Part shown: piece after piece, positions 55,848 to 63,718 of the stretch | Numbering within the stretch: position 1 is the stretch's first letter | How the letters are laid out: the number at the start of each line of letters is the position of its first letter | Assembly: GCF_947077765.1 (NCBI RefSeq) | Contig: NZ_CAMTTF010000002.1 | Location: forward strand, 248,001-312,000 | Source: Salinibacter grassmerensis | GTDB lineage: Bacteria; Bacteroidota; Rhodothermia; Rhodothermales; Salinibacteraceae | Direction of reading: 5' to 3' | Length of the DNA: 64,000 nucleotides | Notes under the pieces: model-generated | Told to the model about the DNA's origin: nothing | The model's input: the letters and a program-made list of their open reading frames with translations, nothing else | The model's database searches: none | Made by a program: the position numbers and the translations under genes

Positions 55848-55987
55848 TGAACACAGTCTCGTAACGGACGGCGCTCGGGGCGAACGGGCTTCCCGTCGCC
55901 TCATTGGAGGATTCCTCTTCCAGCAGGGAATCCCGAGAGCATGCACCGCGGGACGCGCGCCACTCCTTTTCTGCACCATTCCGTTTC

Positions 55988-56530
55988 ATGGCCGAAGACG
56001 AACCAAGCACATTTCGGGCGTCGATGGGCCGGGTGCCGTCGCCCGTTGTCGTGGTGACGGCCCGGGGGGCCGAAGAAGCCCGCGGCATCACGATCGGGTC
56101 CTTTTCAAGCGTTGCGCTCGACCCGCCGCTCGTGAGCTTCAACGTGGGCCGCGACTCGAGCATGTTTGAGGTGATGGAGCACTGTGATCGGTTTGCGGTG
56201 CACATGCTCGGAGAAGACCAGGCGCACCTTGCGAAGCAGTTTGCCATCCCCGGCCTCAGCGGCCCCGAGCAGTTTGAGGCGGTGCCCCACGAGCGCGACG
56301 CGCATGGCACGCCGATTCTTGAAGGCGGCTCAGGCGTCCTCCACTGCCGCCCACACGACTCAATCTCGGCCGGCGACCACTACCTGTACGTCGGGCGCGT
56401 TGTGGAGGTGGAGGAGCGTCCGGATCAGGGAGCAGTGCTGTACTACAAGAGTGACTACCGGGGCGTGGGCAAGGAGCTCCCGTCGACCCGGTTGGCCCCC
56501 GTGAAGCGCGCGTCCAACGACTCGTCCTGA
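55988..56530 (+). CDS. Flavin reductase-like FMN-binding protein
   Basis: A 180-residue protein of the flavin reductase (HpaC/FlaRed) fold. Motifs are FRASMGRVPSPVVVVTARG, GITIGSFSSVALDPPLVSFNVGRDSSMFEVM and FAVHMLGEDQAHLAKQFA, and HDSISAGDHYLYVGRVVEVE with the family GDH. The start is the ATG at 55988 behind the upstream intergenic region. It probably supplies reduced flavin or acts as an FMN oxidoreductase. Its last 76 bp overlap the convergent TIGR02757 gene. Confidence 0.9.
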   Translation: MAEDEPSTFRASMGRVPSPVVVVTARGAEEARGITIGSFSSVALDPPLVSFNVGRDSSMFEVMEHCDRFAVHMLGEDQAHLAKQFAIPGLSGPEQFEAVPHERDAHGTPILEGGSGVLHCRPHDSISAGDHYLYVGRVVEVEERPDQGAVLYYKSDYRGVGKELPSTRLAPVKRASNDSS

Positions 56531-57297
56531 GCCCCCACCCCGAAGAACGCGAAGTCGTATCGGGCGGGGTCCGGCGCGCAGAAGTGCCGGCAGATGGCCG
56601 TGAGGCGCCGAACTGCCGTCCAGTCGTTACTTTTCCGCTCCAGCAGCCCGAGCGCCCGAGCCTGTCGCCCCACGTGCACGTCCACCGGCAGCATCAGATC
56701 GGACGGATCCAGCACCGACCACAGGTTGAGGTCGACGGGGCCCGGCCGTACCATCCAGCGGAGATACATGTTGAGCCGCTTGCAGGCGCTGCCGGCCTCG
56801 GGCCGGGCTAGGTGCTTACGGAGACGCCGCGGGGTGTCGTTGTCGATCGTGAGGAGGGTGGTGCTCACGCCCTGTAGCATCGTCGCCACAGGTGACTCGT
56901 CCGGGTCGTCGGGACGGTGGGCCGCGAACAGGCCCTCAATGGTCTCGTGTTGGTCGAGGGCGGTGCTCAGGTTGGTGGTCAACCAGACCGCATCGATGGG
57001 TTGAAAGGTGCGGTGGACGAACCCATCGAGGGCCTCCGCGTCGGTCTCCGGGTCAAACGTTCGCACGAAGCGGTAGGGAGCGTGGCCCATCCGTTCGCAC
57101 AACTCTTCGAGCTTGCGAAGCATCACGTCGCGGCGGCCCCAGGCCAGCAACGCCGCGTAGAGCCCGATTACCTCCTGGTCACGGGGGGCGTCGAAGGCGT
57201 GGGGAATAGAAATCGGGTCGTCGTCGATAAAGGCAGGGCGCTCGTGCTGATCGACGAGCGTGTCGAGGTACTCGCGGAGGGCGTCGAGGGTGGCCAC
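56455..57297 (-). CDS. TIGR02757 (DUF2400) family protein
   Basis: The 280-residue TIGR02757 protein has family features [73 protein letters not shown] and [13 protein letters not shown]. The architecture suggests a helix-hairpin-helix DNA-glycosylase-like fold, with the Asp in LPVDVH at a position like the catalytic Asp, but no activity is established. Its C-terminal ~25 codons overlap the flavin reductase gene on the other strand. Confidence 0.92.
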   Translation of the reverse strand: MATLDALREYLDTLVDQHERPAFIDDDPISIPHAFDAPRDQEVIGLYAALLAWGRRDVMLRKLEELCERMGHAPYRFVRTFDPETDAEALDGFVHRTFQPIDAVWLTTNLSTALDQHETIEGLFAAHRPDDPDESPVATMLQGVSTTLLTIDNDTPRRLRKHLARPEAGSACKRLNMYLRWMVRPGPVDLNLWSVLDPSDLMLPVDVHVGRQARALGLLERKSNDWTAVRRLTAICRHFCAPDPARYDFAFFGVGAQDESLDARFTGANRVDGSSLPTPR

Positions 57298-57515
57298 GTG
57301 GGCGGCTCAAAACTGATTCGGGAACGGTGCGCCGTACCCGGACGGGCACTGTGGGGGCGCGTTCCGGGGGAGAGCGCCGCGGTCCCCGGCTTCACCTTCT
57401 GGAAAACTTCGTGTGTCCACGCGCCGTCGCTCCCCGACGTATTGCCATTCCCGTCGCCAGACGGCTTATTTATGCCACCCTAAAAGAATGTGTCCCAAAC
57501 CAACCTGTCCCCGCC

Positions 57516-58523
57516 ATGGCCGACGACGAACATCTGCTCGACTTCGAGAAGCCGCTCGTCGAGCTCGAGGACAAGCTTACCGAGATGCGGGAGCTTAACG
57601 CGGAGACGCAGGACGATCTTTCCAACGAGATCGAGGCGTTGGAAGAACGGGTGGAGCAGCTCCGGACCTCCATCTACCGCAACCTGACGCGGTGGCAGCG
57701 GGTGCAGATTGCTCGCCATCCGCAGCGCCCCTACACGTTGGATCACATCGAGGCGCTGACGGACGACTTCACGGAGCTGCGCGGGGATCGGAAGTTTGGT
57801 GACGACCGATCGATCGTTGGGGGGCTGGCGCAGTTTGCGGGGGGGCGTTTTGGCTACCGCGACCGCACCGTGATGATCATGGGGCACCAGAAGGGGCGGG
57901 ACACCAAAGAACGGAAGTACCGCCGCTTCGGCATGCCCAACCCGGAGGGCTACCGCAAGGCGGAGCGGCTGATGAAAATGGCCGCCAAGTTTGGGAAACC
58001 GGTCGTCGTGCTCCTCGACACGCCCGGCGCATACCCGGGCATGGGGGCCGAAGAGCGCGGACAGGCCGAGGCCATCGCGCACAATCTCTTTGAGATGGCG
58101 CGCCTGGAGACGCCGGTAGTGGTCGTCGTCATCGGGGAGGGGGCCTCCGGGGGCGCCCTGGGCGTCGGGCTGGGCGACCGCACCTTGATGCTCGAAAACG
58201 CCTGGTACTCGGTGATCGCGCCGGAGAGCTGCTCGCAAATCCTGTGGCGCTCGTGGGACCACAAGGAGGATGCGGCACAGGCCCTCAAGCTCACGGCCAC
58301 GGACCTGACGGAGGTGGACATCGTCGATGAGATTGTCCCTGAGCCCGTCGGCGGGGCGCACCGCGACCCGGCGAAGACCTACCAGGCCGTCGGGGCGGCC
58401 GTCGCTGACGCCCTTGATGAACTCGAAGACCTCGATCCGCAGGCGCTGCTCGACCAGCGGCTCGAAAAATTCGACGCCCTGGGCGCCTACGAGTCGGCCG
58501 AGCCCATGACCGCCTCCGCGTAG
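57516..58523 (+). CDS. accA: Acetyl-CoA carboxylase carboxyltransferase subunit alpha
   Basis: The 335-residue subunit of the biotin-dependent carboxylase that makes malonyl-CoA for fatty-acid synthesis. An N-terminal helical region ([15 protein letters not shown]...) is followed by the crotonase-like domain: [64 protein letters not shown] and [13 protein letters not shown]. The start [11 protein letters not shown] is standard for AccA. accB, accC and accD are not adjacent. Confidence 0.96.
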   Translation: MADDEHLLDFEKPLVELEDKLTEMRELNAETQDDLSNEIEALEERVEQLRTSIYRNLTRWQRVQIARHPQRPYTLDHIEALTDDFTELRGDRKFGDDRSIVGGLAQFAGGRFGYRDRTVMIMGHQKGRDTKERKYRRFGMPNPEGYRKAERLMKMAAKFGKPVVVLLDTPGAYPGMGAEERGQAEAIAHNLFEMARLETPVVVVVIGEGASGGALGVGLGDRTLMLENAWYSVIAPESCSQILWRSWDHKEDAAQALKLTATDLTEVDIVDEIVPEPVGGAHRDPAKTYQAVGAAVADALDELEDLDPQALLDQRLEKFDALGAYESAEPMTASA

Positions 58524-58546
58524 TCTTCTAGTGTTTCCGATCCGGC

Positions 58547-58963
58547 ATGGCCTATACGTACTCGCATGCCCACCGCGTCCGGTACCGAGAGTGTGACCCG
58601 ATGGGGGTGGTGTACCATACGCACTACCTCGACTACTTTGAGGTCGCCCGGACGGAGGCCCTCCGCCACGCGGGGATCCGCTACCGGGACCTCGAGGCCG
58701 ACGGCATCATCATGCCGGTTGTGCACGTGGAGGTTGACTACCACGGCCCGGCCCACTACGACGACCAGCTCATCATAGAGGCCCACTTCGAACAGATGCC
58801 CACCGTGCGCGTCCCCATCGGCTACACGGTGCATCGCGATGGAGAGGACGACGCACTCGTGACCGGGCACACCACGCTCTGCTTCACGGACGCGGAAGCA
58901 GGGGAGCCCGTTCGCGCTCCGGCGGCGGTCCGGGACGCCTTTGCACCGCTCCTTGAGGACTAG
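58547..58963 (+). CDS. YbgC/4HBT-family acyl-CoA thioesterase
   Basis: A 138-residue hotdog-fold thioesterase. The catalytic region is YRECDPMGVVYHTHYLDYFEVARTEALR, with Asp17 in the YbgC position. The rest of the fold (VHVEVDYHGPAHYDDQLIIEA ... VTGHTTLCF) is complete. It lies 23 bp after accA on the same strand, which suggests a role in acyl-CoA metabolism linked to fatty-acid synthesis. The true substrate chain length is unknown. Confidence 0.93.
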   Translation: MAYTYSHAHRVRYRECDPMGVVYHTHYLDYFEVARTEALRHAGIRYRDLEADGIIMPVVHVEVDYHGPAHYDDQLIIEAHFEQMPTVRVPIGYTVHRDGEDDALVTGHTTLCFTDAEAGEPVRAPAAVRDAFAPLLED

Positions 58964-58998
58964 CCCCGGAGATTGCGGGCACTACGGGCGTCTGTCGC

Positions 58999-60063
58999 TC
59001 ACTCCGCGGTCGGATCCATAACAGTGCCGAGGAAGAGAATTGTACCGGAGTGGTTTTCTCGAATGGCAACTACGAAGGGCCGGTCTACGACGAACGAGGG
59101 CGGAGCGGACGTAACCTCGATCCCGACCGACGTGGCCGCGCTCGCCTCCGTGCCCGCCTCGTCGACGCGGAGAAACGTCTTGTGCTTCACCTCGCTGATT
59201 GCGAGTGCCGTGTCGGCGATGTCGCGGAAGTTGGCCGCGTTTGTAAAGGCGACGCCCATGCCAAGATCGGTGAGGACATCATTGAGGGCCTTCTCGTAGC
59301 GGAGCGTGAACGTCGGCATCTCTAGCCGACGGAGTGACCGTGGAGACAGCCCCTCGGTCACCTGGGCCCATGTCTCTGTATCGAGGCTGTTGACGACCCC
59401 TTCGACCGAGGCGTCGTCGCGGGGGAGCAGGATTGTCATGCTGTAGAGGCTGTCGCCGTACGCGATGTCTAAGGCCCGAAACTGATCGGCCGTGTACGTA
59501 GGGTGTACCACCTCCTCCATTTTCTCCATCATCGGCACCGTCACAGTGGAGCCGTCGGTCCGACGAAAGGCGCCCGGCTCGGTGTTCGACGGATCAAATT
59601 GGTCACGCCACGGGCCCTCGAAGTACGTGGCGTTGATGAGATACATCACGATTTCGGGCGGGATGGGATCGAGAACGATTTTCGGGATGTTTCCGCGCGT
59701 CTCGTCGTTCACCCATCCGTTAATCCGGTCGGCGGCGGAGGGGGCGGCAAAGTCGAGTGCGGCCACCTCGGCGTCGAAGTGGGTCCGGTTCGTGTCGATG
59801 AAGGCCTCCTCCACCGGGAGGCCCTCGCAGTACCAGATCGAGTTGGCAAGCGCGACGTCCACGTCCGGATCGAGCCCTTTCAGCAGGTCGATAAGCCCGC
59901 GGTAGGCGTCGTTGAGCTCGGCGGGCGACAGGTCCTGCTTCTCCAGCGCCGTCTCCATGGCCGCACGGGTCTCGCCGCGCGCTCCGTTCAGGGTCATGCC
60001 GAGAACCATCGACACGCTGAGGAGAGAGAGGAATACGTTCTTCGATGGGTCCTCCGCATCCAC
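58999..60063 (-). CDS. Serpin-family protease inhibitor, 5' end uncertain
   Basis: A serpin of at least 354 residues from GTG at 60063. Core features are FLSLLSVSMVLGMTLNGARGET (helix B region), NATYFEGPWRDQFD, LEMPTFTLRYEKAL, VKHKTFLRVDEAGTEASAAT and a C-terminal DRPFVVAIRENHSGTILFLG. The hinge EAGTEASAAT fits an inhibitory serpin. The GTG start removes helix A: the same frame upstream to 60243 encodes DNAFGLTLLRS and a lipobox-like LVIGVGC. No ATG, GTG or TTG start precedes these before the stop at 60241-60243. The gene may be 5'-damaged, frameshifted or use an unusual start. Confidence 0.8.
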   Translation of the reverse strand: MDAEDPSKNVFLSLLSVSMVLGMTLNGARGETRAAMETALEKQDLSPAELNDAYRGLIDLLKGLDPDVDVALANSIWYCEGLPVEEAFIDTNRTHFDAEVAALDFAAPSAADRINGWVNDETRGNIPKIVLDPIPPEIVMYLINATYFEGPWRDQFDPSNTEPGAFRRTDGSTVTVPMMEKMEEVVHPTYTADQFRALDIAYGDSLYSMTILLPRDDASVEGVVNSLDTETWAQVTEGLSPRSLRRLEMPTFTLRYEKALNDVLTDLGMGVAFTNAANFRDIADTALAISEVKHKTFLRVDEAGTEASAATSVGIEVTSAPPSFVVDRPFVVAIRENHSGTILFLGTVMDPTAE

Positions 60064-60317
60064 AGTGGACCGGAGAAGCGTGAGCCCGAATGCGTTGTCG
60101 GTGTCGACGACATTCTGCTCGGTGGCCGTGAGGGGCCGCGGCGGCGGTGCGTCTTCCGGGTCGGTGGGGCCGGTCGAGTCGCAGCCGACTCCAATGACCA
60201 GACCGGCGGGCGGTCCATTGACGGACTGGCCCGGTGGTGTCTACCTTTTGGTAGCCCCACGGCTTTGCCTTCGAGGCTGAACCCCACGACTCCCCGTCCC
60301 ACCGTTGCGCTCCGAAC

Positions 60318-61454
60318 ATGGCCACGTTCCTCTTCCACGACCGCTACCTCGACTACCATTTCGGGCCCCAGCACCCTTTCAGCCCCGTCCGACAGGAGAT
60401 GACGATGGACCTCTTGGAGACGCTCGGGGTCCCCTTGGACCCGGTGGCCCCCCCGGTAGCGACCCGCGAAGAGGTGCGGCGGGTCCACGGCGAGCGGTTC
60501 GTGGAGAAGGTCGAGGCCGCGTCGGACGGCACGCCCCCCCCACAGGCGCGGTCCTTTGGCCTGAACACGGGCGACGTGCCGGTCTTCGAAAACATGGACG
60601 CCGCGGCCCGTGGCCTGGTGGGCGGGACGCTCCATGCAGGCCGGCTGATCGCCGAGGGGGACGCGACCCGCGTGCTCCAGTTTGGCGGCGGCCTTCACCA
60701 CGCCCACCGGGCCCGGGCCTCCGGGTTTTGCGTATACAACGACCTGTCGGTGGCCATCGACGCGCTGCGCGAGCAGGGGCTTCGCGTTGCCTACGTGGAC
60801 GTGGACGTGCACCACGGGGATGGCGTCCAGCATCTGCACGACGAAGACCCCGGGGTGCTCACGGTTAGCCTCCACGAAACGGGCCGGTCTCTTTTCCCGG
60901 GCACCGGACACGTTGAAGAGATTGGCGAGGGGGCCGGCCGGGGCTTCTCGCTGAACGTCCCGCTGGCCCCGTATACCGAGACGGACAGCTACCTGGACGC
61001 CTTCGAGCACGTGGTGCCCTACGCCCTGCAGCATTTCCAGCCGGACGTGATCGTAGCGCAGTGCGGGGCCGATGCCCACTTCGAGGACCCGCTGGCCGAC
61101 CTCCTTCTCACCACGCAGGCCTACGAAACGATCTTTCGCCGCCTCCTGGCCCTGTCCGACGACCACGCGGAGGGGCGGCTTCTCTGCACCCTCGGCGGCG
61201 GATACCGGCTCGACGCGGTCTCCCGCATCTGGGCCCTCCTCGCGCTGACCATGATGGACCGTGAATTGCCGGAGACGCTGCCCGACGCATGGTGTGAGCG
61301 GTGGCAGGCGCGTCTCGACGATCCGCTCACGCCCACCCTCCACGATCCCGACCGCGACTTCAACGTAGAGCGGCGGTCTTCGATCGAGGACCGCAACCGC
61401 CGCACGAGCGAGCAGGCCCTGGAGCAGGTGGCGTCGTGCTGGAACTACGCGTAG
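60318..61454 (+). CDS. Histone-deacetylase-family protein (AcuC type)
   Basis: The 378-residue zinc deacetylase-fold protein has LDYHFGPQHPFSPVR near the start, GGGLHHAHRARASGFCVYND (paired His and Tyr region) and YVDVDVHHGDGVQ with metal-binding Asp/His. QCGADAHFEDPL and TLGGGYRLDAVSR follow. Bacterial members deacetylate acetyl-CoA synthetase or small amines (AcuC, HdaH); the substrate here is unknown. It diverges from the serpin, with the ATG at 60318 and only ~75 bp to the serpin-frame stop. Confidence 0.93.
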   Translation: MATFLFHDRYLDYHFGPQHPFSPVRQEMTMDLLETLGVPLDPVAPPVATREEVRRVHGERFVEKVEAASDGTPPPQARSFGLNTGDVPVFENMDAAARGLVGGTLHAGRLIAEGDATRVLQFGGGLHHAHRARASGFCVYNDLSVAIDALREQGLRVAYVDVDVHHGDGVQHLHDEDPGVLTVSLHETGRSLFPGTGHVEEIGEGAGRGFSLNVPLAPYTETDSYLDAFEHVVPYALQHFQPDVIVAQCGADAHFEDPLADLLLTTQAYETIFRRLLALSDDHAEGRLLCTLGGGYRLDAVSRIWALLALTMMDRELPETLPDAWCERWQARLDDPLTPTLHDPDRDFNVERRSSIEDRNRRTSEQALEQVASCWNYA

Positions 61455-61780
61455 CGGGCTCTTTCCTCCGCGAGGCCCCGTGACGCGCTGCTACGAGACC
61501 GTGTGTGCGGGTTTTGGGCGCCCAACATCTACGACGGGGACGAAATGGGCGAGCCGTTTGGGTTTAGCTCCGGAAGCACGGAGCGACACAAATCAGGGGG
61601 CTCTCCGAAGAAGCCTCTCGGCCCCGGGCCTGGGAGAGACGAGTTCTGCGGAAAGCGGCGGGGGAGTCTCGCCGCCTCATTGCCGACAGACGCGGTTCAG
61701 GCCTCTGCGTTAGGGAGAGAGATGGAGGGGAAAATCTCCAGGGCCTTGAGGTGCGCGTGCCGTCGGCGTACCGTGCAGAC

Positions 61781-61834
61781 AAAAAAAGCCCACCGTCAGC
61801 GCGGAGGGCGGGGGAGGGTAGCGCTGCGGTGGGC
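61781..61834 (-). terminator. Strong minus-strand intrinsic terminator
   Basis: Read leftward: a 14-bp stem GCCCACCG+GCGCTG-type arms (one bulged base), an 18-nt loop, then T7. No annotated minus-strand gene ends here, so it may close a small RNA. Confidence 0.75.
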
Positions 61835-61856
61835 AAACTTTCTTTCAATACTCTAC
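61781..61856 (-). ncRNA. Putative short minus-strand transcript
   Basis: A TTGACA box (61892-61887) is followed after 17-19 bp by GCTATG/TATGTT (61869-61862), which would start a transcript near 61856 running into the terminator at 61834-61781, about 75 nt. It would be mostly the terminator hairpin plus a ~20-nt leader. Purely predicted; no known RNA family recognised. Confidence 0.3.
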
Positions 61857-62266
61857 CCACTAACATAGCAAAATCAGTCCCCGGGGTGTCAAGGCCTAAG
61901 TGTAACCAAGCACAAACCTTTCGTGAAGTTTTAGGGGGTCGCCCTTCGAACGTACGATGTTACCCCGCAAGGCTGCGCCGCAGATATGACGCGATGTGGC
62001 CCGCAAGGTCGGCCCAGGCGCGAATCGTGCCGATTCGTTCTTAGCCGGTAAGGCGTATTGACGCGCGGAGTGGGCAGGGACTGCTTTGGAGAAGTCCCTC
62101 GGCCTGTCAGAACTGGAGAGCATGCGTCGTTCCGAAGAACAGATACCCGGTCCCGGTGCGGTCACGGTGGAGATTCCCGAGATTGGACTTAACTACTTTT
62201 TGAGGCACTGAGGCGACGGAAGTCCGTGCGAAGCGGGCGTGTTTTTCCTCAGTACTTCTCTTCACG

Positions 62267-62659
62267 ATGGCACAGATCGAACACGCTGCCCTCTGGACCT
62301 CCGATCTCGACCGAGCCCGCGAATTTTACGAGACCTATTTCGACGCCGAGGCCGGGGCGAGGTACCGGAACGAGCAGAAGGACTTCACCTCGTATTTCCT
62401 CTCGTTCGACTCGGGGGCTCGCCTTGAACTCATGCACACCTCAGACCTGGAGGAGGCCTCCGCGTCCGAAGGGGCTGAGCTGGAGGGATACGACCACATC
62501 GCCCTGTCCGTCGGCTCGGAGGCCGAGGTAGACCGGCGGACGAGTACATTGCGGCGCGCCGGATACGAGGTGGTGGGGGAACCCCGGCGAACCGGGGACG
62601 GCTATTACGAGAGCGTCGTACTCGACCCAGATGGGAACCGAGTCGAGATCACGGTCTAG
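62267..62659 (+). CDS. VOC-superfamily (glyoxalase-like) protein
   Basis: The 130-residue protein has the vicinal-oxygen-chelate fold of two beta-alpha-beta3 units. Metal ligands in the glyoxalase I pattern are H6 (IEHAALW), E54 (ARLELMH), H77 (YDHIALSV) and E127 (GNRVEIT). It ends with the typical LDPDGNRVEI. A lactoylglutathione lyase is possible, but this group also includes resistance proteins and isomerases. Confidence 0.88.
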   Translation: MAQIEHAALWTSDLDRAREFYETYFDAEAGARYRNEQKDFTSYFLSFDSGARLELMHTSDLEEASASEGAELEGYDHIALSVGSEAEVDRRTSTLRRAGYEVVGEPRRTGDGYYESVVLDPDGNRVEITV

Positions 62660-63008
62660 CGTTCTGGGAGTGTGCCCCTTCACACCGACGTGTCCTCGTG
62701 CGCGCCATCATCTCTTTGCGGGCGGCCTACTGGGCCCCACCGTTCTACCGACAAGGTCCGGTGCCCCCACGATGCAGTGCGTTTTGAGGCCAGTTGGCCC
62801 AAAATCCAGCAGGAGGCGATCACCGGGCCTGCGTAGAATCCTGTCCCGGGGCTGAGCCGCTTGCTTTCGTCCAGGTGGTGTGAAAGAGCACGTCGGGGCG
62901 TTACGTCTTTTGTGTCTACGTGTCTACAAAAGAGACGAACTGGGAGAATGCCGGCACTTGTGCCCGCCCAGGGGCCGCCCGTTCTCTGGCCAAGGCACCG
63001 CGCCCGGC
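62660..63008. other. Intergenic region before the SleB-type hydrolase (349 bp)
   Basis: No reliable gene. At 62907-62932 a perfect 7-bp stem CTTTTGT/ACAAAAG flanks two adjacent copies of GTGTCTAC (62912-62919 and 62920-62927), a possible binding site or small hairpin about 75 bp before the next start. Confidence 0.45.
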
Positions 63009-63704
63009 ATGAATGCGCGCAGGATGCTCCTCAGCGCTTCCATCGGCGTTCTTTTGCTCGCCCCCGCGCCTGCTCCGGAGCCAGGGGGAGCCAACGCCGG
63101 GGAGGCACCGCCGAGCCGAGGAGCGTCTGCGTCCGCCCCTTGTGCCGTACAGCGAGACCTTTCCCGCACGGCGCCGGCCCCCGCCGCCCGCCTGAGTGCC
63201 GCGTACGCACCGAGAGCGATGGGGACGACCGACACCGCCCGGGTCGCTCCCCCGACCGACCTGGAGGAGCCGACCGTGTGGCTGGCCCGGGCCATCTACT
63301 CCGAAACGAAATTGCCCCACGAGCAGGAACTGGTCGCCTGGGTCGTGCGCAACCGCGTGGAAACTGCCTACCGCGGCCGCCGGTCCTACCGGGAGGTGGT
63401 GCTGGACCCCTACCAGTTTAGCGCCTTCAACCCCGGGACCGAAAAGCGTTCGTTTTACCGCCGGCTGCGCCCGGAGGCCCCGCTGCCGCGCTGGCGGCAG
63501 GCCCTGTGGGTGGCACGCTACGTGCGGCACGCAGCGCCGGCCTACCGCCCGTTTTCGATCGAGACGCGACACTTCTACAGCGAGCGCTCGATGCGGGACC
63601 GGACGGTGCCCTACTGGGCGGACGGCGCCGGGTTTGTGGCCCCGGACCGCAGTCGCTACGTCGTCGACGAACGGCGCTTCCAGTTCTTTAAGCGGGCGTC
63701 GTAG
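63009..63704 (+). CDS. SleB/hydrolase_2-type cell wall hydrolase
   Basis: The 231-residue exported protein starts MNARRMLLSASIGVLLLAPAP, a signal peptide. The Pro/Ala-rich spacer to about residue 90 is probably disordered. The catalytic domain has WLARAIYSETKLPHEQELVAWVVRNR (Glu of YSE), SYREVVLDPYQFSAFNP and HFYSERSM, as in SleB-like lytic transglycosylases. It probably trims peptidoglycan during growth rather than in spores, since nothing points to sporulation. The ATG at 63009 is chosen over an upstream in-frame codon. Confidence 0.87.
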   Translation: MNARRMLLSASIGVLLLAPAPAPEPGGANAGEAPPSRGASASAPCAVQRDLSRTAPAPAARLSAAYAPRAMGTTDTARVAPPTDLEEPTVWLARAIYSETKLPHEQELVAWVVRNRVETAYRGRRSYREVVLDPYQFSAFNPGTEKRSFYRRLRPEAPLPRWRQALWVARYVRHAAPAYRPFSIETRHFYSERSMRDRTVPYWADGAGFVAPDRSRYVVDERRFQFFKRAS

Positions 63705-63718
63705 CCGACGGGCGACCG

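Larger units (their letters stand above)
61455..62266. other. 812-bp interval without a convincing protein gene
   Basis: The longest gap in the window. It holds perfect hairpins GCTCCG/CGGAGC (61567-61584) and GCGGCG/CGCCGC (61655-61675), the minus-strand terminator at 61781-61834 with an upstream TTGACA (61892-61887), and the hairpin GGGACT/AGTCCC near 62076-62097. A 29-codon frame at 62122-62211 (MRRSEEQIPGPG...) has a poorly spaced GGAGAG before it. I looked for tmRNA, RNase P RNA and SRP RNA signatures and saw none. Confidence 0.5.

Noticed and set aside
61896..62165. An 89-codon minus-strand open frame
   Set aside because: Composition is not protein-like, no ribosome-binding site, and it runs through hairpins.
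61455..62266. tmRNA, RNase P RNA or SRP RNA in the largest gap
   Set aside because: I looked for the tRNA-like ends, the GAGGAAAGTC core and the SRP tetraloop region on both strands and did not find them. TCCGGAAGC near 61570 only superficially resembles an SRP loop.
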